Assembly: GCA_030593225.1 (NCBI GenBank)
Contig: JAUVHP010000036.1
Location: 1 to 10,598 of the forward strand
Length of the DNA: 10,598 bases
From: an archaeon
GTDB taxonomy: Archaea > Nanobdellota > Nanobdellia > Pacearchaeales > GW2011-AR1
Reading direction: 5' to 3'
The notes beneath the pieces are model-generated. The model saw only the letters and a list, made by a program, of their open reading frames with translations. It had not been told where the DNA came from and made no database searches. The first letter of the stretch is position 1; each line of letters starts with the position of its first letter. Position numbers and translations under genes: made by a program. Shown here one piece after another: positions 1 through 5,307 of the stretch.

Positions 1-78
1 ACCGCCTCCTTCCCTTCCTCCTCCTCCTCCTGTTAATAACTTAATTATTTTTAACATAAAAAAGTTTGGATTTGTCAT
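1..78 (-). CDS. Partial protein with poly-glycine near its N-terminus (runs off left edge)
   Basis: Only the first 26 codons are inside the window and the frame stays open to base 1. The product begins MTNPNFFMLKIIKLL and then turns into a Gly-rich stretch (five Gly, Arg-Glu, three Gly) encoded by GGA/GGC triplets. I chose the ATG at 76-78 because it follows an A-run, as most starts in this operon do. A second in-frame ATG at 55-57 would remove seven residues. An in-frame stop at 118-120 limits the 5' extension. It is the last minus-strand gene visible, about 100 bp downstream of the 119-aa coiled-coil gene, which is an unusually wide gap for this operon. I do not recognise it. A short amphipathic helix followed by a flexible Gly linker is all that can be seen. 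Confidence 0.55.
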   Translation of the reverse strand, partial: MTNPNFFMLKIIKLLTGGGGGREGGG

Positions 79-179
79 TTTTCCATTTAAGGCATTTTTA
101 ACTACTTTGTTTTGATTTTATTTTATATGAGTGTTAGGGTATCTATTTCATTTTATAGTCCCTTATTTATGCTTTTTAT

Positions 180-539
180 TCAATTTTTAAGCTGATTTTT
201 TATACTCTTGATTTCTTTTTTATTGTCGTCTATTTGTTCCTCGTGTATTCTTAATTCTTTTGTAACATATCTTAATTCTTCAATATGCATATTCATTATG
301 CCTAAAAAAGTCTCTGTTTCTTTTTCCCTTACTTCTAATAAATCTTTCATTAAGTTAATTTGAGGCTCTACAGTATCGTTAACTACCTGATCGACTATTT
401 TTCTCATTATTATTTTGCCTATCCACAAAAAAAATGGTGCGCCTAATACTATTAATGAAATAAGAATATATAAAATATCTAACCCATTATTAGAATTTTC
501 TATTGTTTTAGTTAATTGTTCTATTTGTTGTTCGTTCAA
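180..539 (-). CDS. Small membrane protein with long C-terminal coiled coil, TTG start
   Basis: A 119-aa protein with a hydrophobic segment at about residues 20-44, a basic stretch (KIIMRK) after it, and a charged helical C-terminus (about 60-119) with heptad-like hydrophobic spacing, likely a coiled coil. No catalytic motif is visible. The start is TTG at 537-539, directly after ten A on the coding strand. An in-frame stop (TAA, 549-551) lies just upstream and the next Met (residue 45) would delete the membrane segment, so TTG is the most sensible start. A terminator-like hairpin lies between this gene and the upstream 93-aa gene, so its dose may differ from the rest of the operon. One TM plus a coiled-coil stalk fits a virion membrane protein or a spanin/holin-like lysis factor. 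Neither can be proven here. Confidence 0.6.
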   Translation of the reverse strand: MNEQQIEQLTKTIENSNNGLDILYILISLIVLGAPFFLWIGKIIMRKIVDQVVNDTVEPQINLMKDLLEVREKETETFLGIMNMHIEELRYVTKELRIHEEQIDDNKKEIKSIKNQLKN

Positions 540-550
540 TTTTTTTTTTT

Positions 551-581
551 AAAAAGGGGGTGCGCTTTCACCTGCCCCCCC
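551..581 (-). terminator. Intrinsic-terminator-like hairpin inside the late operon
   Basis: Read on the minus strand, a G-run, then GGTG, a six-base loop and CACC, then a C-run leads directly into TTTTT. The inner stem is 4 bp (559-562 with 569-572). The outer stem is at least 3 G:C pairs with a 2-base bulge, in an otherwise AT-rich gap between the 93-aa and 119-aa genes. Stem plus U-tract is the form of a rho-independent terminator. It would reduce expression of the 119-aa gene and what follows it. Confidence 0.55.
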
Positions 582-612
582 GTTCTTATTTTCGTCCTAT
601 GTTATAAACTAA

Positions 613-894
613 TTAAACGGCTGTTACTTGGTTATAATCAACATAAACCCAACCGCTATTTTTTAAGTTATTTATTAATTCGGTAGCTTGATTAATATTG
701 TCTACGTTTTCGGTTTCCATTAAATTAGAAATTGTTTTGCTCATTTCCAATGCTTCAGCTTGAGTTATTTTTTTTAATCCCATAATTGAAGGTATAGAGG
801 ATTTTTTACTAAAAAATAAATAATAAATTAATGCAATAACAACAATTATTATAACACTTGATAGAATTATTTTTTGTGTTTTGTTTATTTTCAT
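613..894 (-). CDS. Small single-pass membrane protein (93 aa)
   Basis: A short basic N-terminus (MKINKTQK) is followed by a hydrophobic segment at about residues 9-28, a KK stop-transfer signal, and a roughly 60-residue soluble tail that looks helical (about 42-79) and ends in an aromatic patch (GWVYVDY). No enzyme motif is visible. The start follows a run of nine A on the coding strand, as for its neighbours. It lies 6 bp after the stop of the 75-aa membrane gene. The N-in anchor with a short soluble domain recurs through this operon and suggests a minor protein of the virion membrane. No specific family is recognised. Confidence 0.6.
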   Translation of the reverse strand: MKINKTQKIILSSVIIIVVIALIYYLFFSKKSSIPSIMGLKKITQAEALEMSKTISNLMETENVDNINQATELINNLKNSGWVYVDYNQVTAV

Positions 895-900
895 TTTTTT

Positions 901-1128
901 TTAATTTAATGCCGTTTTTAATTCTTTTGCTAAAGGCTCGGACAAAATTAAATCACTGTCTTTCAATGGTATTTTGGTTGTTGTTGTTGGTATTTCTTCC
1001 GGTGTTATTGGTTGTTTCACTTGTTCCGGTGTGCTTTGTTCTTTTTTTCTATTTCTTAGCATTATAATTACTACAATTGCAACAACTGTTGTAATTCCTA
1101 AGCATATTAATAAATTTTTATTTTTCAT
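901..1128 (-). CDS. Small single-pass membrane protein with Pro/Thr-rich tail (75 aa)
   Basis: The N-terminus MKNKN is followed by a hydrophobic segment at about residues 5-24, then RNRKKE as a stop-transfer signal, a Pro/Thr/Glu-rich low-complexity linker (about 32-54, including four Thr in a row) and a short C-terminal helix (about 62-75). It has the same design as the 93-aa gene after it: anchor, linker, small distal element. A nine-A run precedes the ATG. The Pro/Thr linker is typical of extended spacers that cross a gap, such as from membrane to capsid. The function is unknown. Confidence 0.6.
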   Translation of the reverse strand: MKNKNLLICLGITTVVAIVVIIMLRNRKKEQSTPEQVKQPITPEEIPTTTTKIPLKDSDLILSEPLAKELKTALN

Positions 1129-1148
1129 TTTTTTTTGTTTTTTATTTT

Positions 1149-1652
1149 TTAATTATATACAAATATTTTTATTAAGGTATTGAATAAAAATCCGTCTTGT
1201 AATGTCGTCGCCCCTGTTGTGTTATCTCTTGTAGCTACGGAAATAAAAAGGCTGTCTTCATCATTAAAACCCGCGCTATATTCAACCGCTTGATTTAATG
1301 GCGATAAGTTTTGATATCCAATACTAAACATAATAAAACTTTTTGTATCTGTAAAAGCACCTGTTAAAGTTCCGGTATAATTTCCCACCCCGTCCCTAGT
1401 CCAAACAATTGAACCACTAAGGTTATTTTCAAATATTGTAGCCGTTGGGTCATTTACCCCGCTTTGGTTTAAACTTGCTGTGTAAACTTGTTTTATACCG
1501 CTGTTACTATCAAAGGGAATAATTGTACCATCTGATTTTTTGGCTTTAATCGTGGTCATATCGTCGGCAAAGAAAATTTTAAAATTCTCTTGGGCCGGGT
1601 TATATACTGAAGTTTCTAAAATCTCAATTAATATATTTCCTGTTCCGTCCAT
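1149..1652 (-). CDS. Fibre/spike-like protein B, short paralogue (167 aa)
   Basis: Residues 1-49 are almost identical to the first 49 residues of the 257-aa fibre-like protein two genes upstream (MDGTGNILIE start, FADDMTTIKAKKSDGTI core). The remainder is unrelated to that paralogue. It is a compact beta-rich domain with VYTASLNQSG, WTRDGVGNYTGTLTGAFTD and a hydrophobic C-terminus, a pattern I associate with the tips of fibre-like proteins in flavobacterial phages and prophages. No TM is seen. The shared N-terminus probably attaches both proteins to the same site on the particle, with different C-termini contacting different receptors. It sits 4 bp after the stop of the 130-aa gene. The fibre/spike role is an inference from module architecture and family resemblance. 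An alternative is a decoration or adhesion protein. Confidence 0.65.
   Translation of the reverse strand: MDGTGNILIEILETSVYNPAQENFKIFFADDMTTIKAKKSDGTIIPFDSNSGIKQVYTASLNQSGVNDPTATIFENNLSGSIVWTRDGVGNYTGTLTGAFTDTKSFIMFSIGYQNLSPLNQAVEYSAGFNDEDSLFISVATRDNTTGATTLQDGFLFNTLIKIFVYN
1505..1652 (-). repeat. Direct repeat copy 1: shared 5' module of the two fibre genes
   Basis: The first 148 bp of the 167-aa gene match the first 148 bp of the 257-aa gene (2685-2832) in the same orientation and frame. Bases 1505-1608 are identical to 2685-2788 (104 of 104 by eye), and the 44 bases nearest the start codon differ at only a few sites. The identity ends abruptly at the DNA level. Confidence 0.93.
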
Positions 1653-1656
1653 TTAT

Positions 1657-2049
1657 TTAATAATTTGTATTAATATAATCTTGTATAAAATTTGTTAATT
1701 CATCTTTCATTGTTTGATCGAAAATACCTGATAAATTTAAATTATTTAAAGTGTTTTGAGCTGTTAACCAATTGCCGGAAACAATTTCAATACCTAAATT
1801 TTTTAAATGGTTTTCTAAGTCAAAAACTTGACTTTCAGTATAAACCCCGTTTAATATATCGATATACCTATCACTTCTGAAGTTATTATAATATTCTCTA
1901 CCGTCCTCTTCTCTTAAATTATACTTGTTTTTTGTTAGTTCATGAATTAAGTTTTCATCCGTTATTAATGAATACCCATCCGGTTTACTATCGGCATATT
2001 TTATTGCCGGTATTTCTTGCCCATCTTCTATATAGAATTTTTTCGCCAT
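1657..2049 (-). CDS. Putative fibre-associated protein or chaperone (130 aa)
   Basis: A soluble, acidic, probably alpha/beta protein with no TM or signal peptide. Visible landmarks are KKFYIEDGQEIP at the N-terminus, EEDGREYYN at about 47-55, and GNWLTAQNTLNNL at about 92-104. It lies between the two fibre-like genes, 9 bp after the first stop and 4 bp before the second start. That is the usual place for a fibre assembly chaperone or accessory protein, and the sequence resembles small proteins that accompany fibre genes in flavobacterial prophages. The assignment rests mostly on position. It may instead be a structural component of the spike. Confidence 0.5.
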   Translation of the reverse strand: MAKKFYIEDGQEIPAIKYADSKPDGYSLITDENLIHELTKNKYNLREEDGREYYNNFRSDRYIDILNGVYTESQVFDLENHLKNLGIEIVSGNWLTAQNTLNNLNLSGIFDQTMKDELTNFIQDYINTNY

Positions 2050-2058
2050 TTTTTAAAA

Positions 2059-2832
2059 TTAACCAATTCTTGTATATGGTCGCCATCTATTAGAAATATG
2101 ATCGTACCAATACGCCCCGGTTTCTCCTTTTTTTAGTTCTTTATCGTTATAGTCTTTGTTTAATACTCTATTTTCGGGAATACTGCCGGGGTCGTTATTT
2201 TTTATTTTCCATTTAAAATTGCTTATATTTTGAAAAAAAACTATTCTGTTAACTCCTGCCGGTGGTTTTTCAAATCCTGTCACATCTTCATTACTTGTTA
2301 AATCAATTCTCAATAAATTGGCGGTTTCAAAACCTGTGGGGTTATAGTCATCCTCGGTGCCTGTAATTGTTGGGGGTGTTAATATGTCATCTAATACAAT
2401 TAATAAACCTTTAAAATTTTCATAATCAAACGCATTACTATTTACGTTGTCCGGGTCATATATTGCCTTGGTCATATCTCCGGCCCCTCCTGTCCAATTA
2501 TTAAGGGTTTGAGGTGTTACCCATCTTATTGCATCTGTGCCGGTATTTACTTCTGTTTGTGTTGCTATTTCACCTACTCCGGTACTTATTGTAGTAGCGC
2601 TTTGTTTTATATTGTTAAATGCTGTTGTTGTGTTGTCTACGTCTGATAAATTATTAGAGGCTAGCAAATCTCCTGAACCCGAAATACTATCAAAGGGAAT
2701 AATTGTACCATCTGATTTTTTGGCTTTAATCGTGGTCATATCGTCGGCAAAGAAAATTTTAAAATTCTCTTGGGCCGGGTTATATACTTCAGCCTCTAAA
2801 ACCTCAATTAATATATTCCCTGTTCCGTCCAT
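2059..2832 (-). CDS. Fibre/spike-like receptor-binding protein A (257 aa)
   Basis: A modular phage fibre-type protein. Residues 1-49 are the attachment module shared with the 167-aa paralogue. Residues 54-80 contain LASNNLSDVDNTTTAFNNI and 89-113 contain ATQTEVNTGTDAIRWVTPQTL, both typical repeated elements of phage tail-fibre shafts. GDMTKAIYDPDNVN (118-131) is another common fibre connector. Residues about 158-252 form a beta-rich tip (DDYNPTGFETANLLRID, then VNRIVFFQNIS, NNDPGSIPENR, and WYDHISNRW near the end). The role would be host recognition at the cell surface. The start abuts the stop of the 43-aa membrane gene with no gap. These modules are also used by tailed phages. Here the neighbours argue for a vertex spike on a membrane-containing particle, but that part is inference. 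Confidence 0.8.
   Translation of the reverse strand: MDGTGNILIEVLEAEVYNPAQENFKIFFADDMTTIKAKKSDGTIIPFDSISGSGDLLASNNLSDVDNTTTAFNNIKQSATTISTGVGEIATQTEVNTGTDAIRWVTPQTLNNWTGGAGDMTKAIYDPDNVNSNAFDYENFKGLLIVLDDILTPPTITGTEDDYNPTGFETANLLRIDLTSNEDVTGFEKPPAGVNRIVFFQNISNFKWKIKNNDPGSIPENRVLNKDYNDKELKKGETGAYWYDHISNRWRPYTRIG
2685..2832 (-). repeat. Direct repeat copy 2: shared 5' module of the two fibre genes
   Basis: Partner of 1505-1652. The copies are offset by exactly 1180 bp and lie in the same orientation. Each starts at a start codon and ends near codon 49 (the IPFDS motif), so the repeat is the coding region for one protein module. Confidence 0.93.
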
Positions 2833-2964
2833 TTATTTGCCACTTGTCAAGATGTATAACCCCCCAAGAACTAACATTAAAAAACCAACCGCGCCCAATT
2901 TCCAAACTAAAATTATTAATAAAATTAGGGCTATTATTAGTCCAATTCCGTAAACTGCTAACAT
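2833..2964 (-). CDS. 43-aa hydrophobic membrane miniprotein
   Basis: ATG at 2962-2964, TAA at 2833-2835, 43 codons starting MLAVYGIGLIIALILLIIL. It is almost entirely hydrophobic. One long or two short TM segments (about 3-20 and 23-40) are separated by WKLGAVG, with a polar end (TSGK). It fills the gap between the M15 peptidase gene (2 bp upstream) and the fibre gene (0 bp downstream) exactly, which supports it as a real gene in a packed operon. Being next to a wall-degrading enzyme, it could be a holin. In a membrane-containing phage it could equally be a virion membrane protein. Confidence 0.65.
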   Translation of the reverse strand: MLAVYGIGLIIALILLIILVWKLGAVGFLMLVLGGLYILTSGK

Positions 2965-2966
2965 AT

Positions 2967-3527
2967 TTAAAATATTTTTACAAAATTATTATTTACTAAA
3001 TCGTTATTATTATACAAGTTTTGCAATTGCTCTATTTTATATCTGTTTCCATTATCAAAGTGTATTTTATCCCAATTGTTCACAAAATCCCCCCCCCATC
3101 TGAAACCATATTTATTTTTACCTAAATCGGCAATAGGTTGCCAATTTTCAACACTGCTTGCCTGTACTAAATTATTTACATTTATATCTATAGCTTGACC
3201 AAAATTATGAAAACTCGAACCGGGGGGGGCCGGTGTTTGTCCTGAATTATATAATTGAGACTGTTTTTCATAACTTCTAAAACCTGAAGTAATTTTAACA
3301 ACCCCCCCGTTTTTTTCTATCTCTTTAATAAATCGGGCAACCTTAACCGCAAAAACGGGGTGTAATTCTTTTATTTTTTGGTCATTTTCCGGGTTATTGG
3401 TTTTCGGTGTTATTGATCTTAGTAAAAAATAAAAAAAATGGTACTTATAATGTAAAATTATAAGTACCAAAATAGAAACAAAAAGAGTAATTATAACTTT
3501 TTTAATAAATCTTCTATCAATAGGCAT
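2967..3527 (-). CDS. TM-anchored M15-family peptidoglycan peptidase (endolysin-type)
   Basis: 186 aa. A basic N-terminus (MPIDRRFIKK) and a TM at about 11-26, perhaps extending to 37, are followed by a complete M15 (VanY / L-Ala-D-Glu endopeptidase-like) catalytic domain. Motifs in order are ITSGFRS (79-85), SSFHNFGQAIDI (104-115), GFRWGGDF (141-148) and WDKIHF (152-157). By family knowledge His107, Asp114 and His156 are the zinc ligands, with Asp153 the likely catalytic acid. The enzyme cuts peptide cross-bridges in peptidoglycan. Most phage M15 endolysins lack a TM. This anchor means the enzyme is held in a membrane, either the virion membrane for entry or the host inner membrane as a signal-arrest-release endolysin. 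The coding strand has runs G9 (WGG), C8 (APPG) and G7 (NGG) beside the active-site motifs, and a 12-bp perfect inverted repeat in the TM-coding part. Confidence 0.88.
   Translation of the reverse strand: MPIDRRFIKKVIITLFVSILVLIILHYKYHFFYFLLRSITPKTNNPENDQKIKELHPVFAVKVARFIKEIEKNGGVVKITSGFRSYEKQSQLYNSGQTPAPPGSSFHNFGQAIDINVNNLVQASSVENWQPIADLGKNKYGFRWGGDFVNNWDKIHFDNGNRYKIEQLQNLYNNNDLVNNNFVKIF
3439..3469. repeat. Perfect 12-bp inverted repeat, 7-bp spacer, inside the M15 gene
   Basis: TGGTACTTATAA (3439-3450), spacer TGTAAAA, TTATAAGTACCA (3458-3469). All 12 pairs match. It lies in the part of the M15 gene that encodes the TM segment (about codons 20-30). It is one of the strongest dyads noticed in the window and is not explained by the encoded protein. 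Confidence 0.9.
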
Positions 3528-3537
3528 TATTTATTTT

Positions 3538-4083
3538 TTATTTATTTTGTCTTTTTTTTACAAAATAATATATAATACCTACTACAATTGCAATTGCAAT
3601 ACCAACCAAAATATAATTTAACATTTTATTTTGTTGTTTTGCGTTTTCAGATTCGGCCTTTGTTTGTTCATCCGCTTGCATTTGGTTTATATCTGATTGC
3701 ACCGCCTGATTAGCAAACTCGATTGCATCTTCAGCCTTTAAGCCTGTCGAAGTACCTTCATTTACCGCCTGCAAAAAAGCATCAATTTTTAATTGTATAT
3801 CTTGAGTTACTTTGTTTTGTTGATTATATTTAGTAATCCAATAATCATAGTCGCTCTTGGCTTTTGCTATTTGTGTTTTAAGGCTTGCTTGCTTAGATTC
3901 GCTGTTTTTTTTCTTTGTAACATTTAAGGCGCCTAATGAACTATAGTAAAACATTTCATTTTGCAACTCTTTGTTTAAAGATTCGATTAATAAACCTGAA
4001 GCGTTAGCATTTGTTTTGTATTGGTTTGCAAGGTTTTTACTTTCTATAAGTTTACCTTCTAAATATTCTAAATTTGAAGCCAT
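3538..4083 (-). CDS. Coiled-coil protein with C-terminal membrane anchor (181 aa)
   Basis: A long, mostly helical, Gln/Lys/Glu/Asn-rich N-terminal part (about 1-105, coiled-coil-like) is followed by a turn (EGTSTGLKAEDA, 109-120), a second helix (120-153), a C-terminal TM at about 155-175, and KKRQNK. It is tail-anchored, so the bulk stays on the cytoplasmic (or virion-exterior) side unless the topology is reversed. It sits upstream of the M15 peptidase. A long coiled coil anchored by its C-terminus suits a protein linking a membrane to capsid or spike, or a membrane scaffold. No family is recognised. Confidence 0.65.
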   Translation of the reverse strand: MASNLEYLEGKLIESKNLANQYKTNANASGLLIESLNKELQNEMFYYSSLGALNVTKKKNSESKQASLKTQIAKAKSDYDYWITKYNQQNKVTQDIQLKIDAFLQAVNEGTSTGLKAEDAIEFANQAVQSDINQMQADEQTKAESENAKQQNKMLNYILVGIAIAIVVGIIYYFVKKRQNK

Positions 4084-4093
4084 TTTTATTGTC

Positions 4094-4267
4094 TTATTTT
4101 GTCGTTAAACTATGTACTATTAGATTAGAAATAACCATTGTAAAAATAACTCCTAATAATATAAAAATTATATTTTGATAACTAAACTCAAAAACTATTG
4201 TGGGTTTATTTTCTCCCGTCATTACTTTGGTTAGTTCATTTGTTAAAGTTCCCGTTTGTTCAAACAT
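4094..4267 (-). CDS. 57-aa single-pass membrane protein
   Basis: ATG at 4265-4267, TAA at 4094-4096. The product starts MFEQTGTLTNELTKVMTGEN, has a polar N-terminal half, a TM at about 31-50 (IIFILLGVIFTMVI core) and a short tail ending LTTK. It fits the gap between the peptidoglycan-binding gene (4 bp) and the coiled-coil gene (10 bp), and the start is preceded by an A-rich TAAAAAG. Coding status is inferred from this fit and from the TM pattern shared with neighbours. The function is unknown. Confidence 0.6.
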   Translation of the reverse strand: MFEQTGTLTNELTKVMTGENKPTIVFEFSYQNIIFILLGVIFTMVISNLIVHSLTTK

Positions 4268-4271
4268 CTTT

Positions 4272-4637
4272 TTAGTAGTTTAAAATCATAAATTTAGCAT
4301 CTGCTAGGGTTATTTGCCATCTTCCAATCAATTGGAATAATGCGTTAGCTGTAATAGGCCCGAATACTCCGTCAGTACTTATATTTTTATCAATTCCATT
4401 AATTGTATAACCTTGGTTAATTAATTTCTGTAACTCGGTTACTTCTGCTCCCGTCATTCCCTGCATAAGCAATTTATTCTCGTCTAGTGGTCCCGAACTA
4501 CCGGAACCACTAGGGAATAAACCGCCACCGCTTGTGGTTGTTGTACTTGATCGTTTTTTAGATATTTTATAACCTAACGCAACAACTATTATTATTGCTA
4601 CGGTTATTAAAACCCAATTTTTTTTTAACGATTCCAT
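4272..4637 (-). CDS. TM-anchored peptidoglycan-binding protein (PG_binding_1-like)
   Basis: 121 aa. A TM at about 8-22 follows MESLKKN. After KISKKR comes a Ser/Thr/Gly linker (31-50). Residues about 56-118 match the three-helix PG_binding_1 fold: GMTGAEVTELQKLI (60-73), then TDGVFGPITANAL (88-100) with the signature DG-x-FG-x-x-T-x-x-AL, and a final helix (LADAKFM). By family knowledge the domain binds peptidoglycan. There is no catalytic domain in this protein. The M15 peptidase is a separate membrane-anchored product about 1.1 kb downstream, so binding and cutting are split between two proteins. Likely role: docking the virion membrane or spike onto the cell wall during entry. A lysis role is the alternative. 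Confidence 0.75.
   Translation of the reverse strand: MESLKKNWVLITVAIIIVVALGYKISKKRSSTTTTSGGGLFPSGSGSSGPLDENKLLMQGMTGAEVTELQKLINQGYTINGIDKNISTDGVFGPITANALFQLIGRWQITLADAKFMILNY
4484..4513. repeat. Inverted repeat in the linker-coding part of the PG-binding gene
   Basis: CTAGTGGT (4484-4491) pairs with ACCACTAG (4506-4513). After one mismatch an inner CCG/CGG extends the stem, leaving a six-base loop. It lies in the Ser/Gly linker just before the peptidoglycan-binding domain. It could slow translation between domains or mark an old recombination junction. Confidence 0.75.
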
Positions 4638-4686
4638 TTTTTTTTAGTTTAAGGTACTTCAACTGTTTGTACCTCATTTGTTAGGT

Positions 4687-4830
4687 TTATGCTGTTTCTT
4701 CTGTAGATTCTACAGCAGGAACACTTTGCGCTAGTTCTTTATTGGTTTTCATTCGTTTTAATTCTGCAATTAATAACCAAACAACAACCGCCATAACTAA
4801 GGCTGTAACTATATAATGTGCAATTTTCAT
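4687..4830 (-). CDS. 47-aa single-pass membrane protein
   Basis: ATG at 4828-4830, TAA at 4687-4689. The sequence starts MKIAHYIVTALVMAVVVWLL, a TM at about 5-22, followed by a charged helix (AELKRMKTNKEL) and an acidic tail (ESTEETA). A gap of 31 bp separates it from the 147-aa gene upstream, and about 50 bp lie before the PG-binding gene. The anchor-plus-polar-tail design matches its neighbours. No family is recognised. Confidence 0.6.
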   Translation of the reverse strand: MKIAHYIVTALVMAVVVWLLIAELKRMKTNKELAQSVPAVESTEETA

Positions 4831-4861
4831 ACTTTTTAATTGTTTTTTTTATTTTTATTTT

Positions 4862-5305
4862 TTATTTATCCTTGTTCAATTCTTTTAACTTGTCTAATAC
4901 TTTATTATTTACATCACCCCAAAAAAACCATTCCCCGTCCAAATCTTCATAAAAAGAAGTTCCGCTCGCTAAAAAGTTTTTATAAAAATCCGCCCCATAG
5001 ATTATTTCATCATCATACCAACCTAAAAGCGTATGGTATAAGCTATAATCATGCCCTTGGCCTATCCATTCAGAATATGTAACGTCCTTAATATCGTTAT
5101 GTATGTCTGCCATGTGCGATTCAATTACATTTTTTCTTAAATCGCTCAAGGGAATAGGGGCCGTATTTTTTACTGAAGGGTTTAACAACCTTGCCAACTT
5201 ATAACCGTGTTTATTCCATAATAAATATATGGCAATAATAATAACAACTATAATAATAGGAGTTTTATATTTTTTTACAAACTCGGTTACTTTGTTGGTG
5301 TCCAT
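4862..5305 (-). CDS. Single-pass membrane protein with aromatic/acidic ectodomain (147 aa)
   Basis: The N-terminus (MDTNKVTEFVKKYK) leads into a TM at about 15-30, then a soluble domain rich in Trp, Tyr, Asp and Glu: SEWIGQGHDYSLYHTLLGWYDDE (78-100, quoted across two elements), FYEDLDGEWFFWGD (118-131), and a terminal Lys-rich helix. The ectodomain looks folded rather than low-complexity. The gene starts 2 bp after the stop of the 188-aa gene, so the two are probably translationally coupled. I do not recognise a family. A plausible role is a virion membrane protein contacting the capsid or DNA. Confidence 0.62.
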   Translation of the reverse strand: MDTNKVTEFVKKYKTPIIIVVIIIAIYLLWNKHGYKLARLLNPSVKNTAPIPLSDLRKNVIESHMADIHNDIKDVTYSEWIGQGHDYSLYHTLLGWYDDEIIYGADFYKNFLASGTSFYEDLDGEWFFWGDVNNKVLDKLKELNKDK

Positions 5306-5307
5306 TT

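Noticed and set aside
858..1183. Two hydrophobic plus-strand frames (69 codons each)
   Set aside because: They are complements of the A-rich leaders and Lys-rich parts of two small membrane genes. Their Phe/Leu/Val content is a base-composition effect.
2537..2953. 138-codon open frame on the plus strand
   Set aside because: Antisense to the 257-aa fibre gene and the 43-aa gene. The fibre frame has clear family motifs, so this frame is a shadow.
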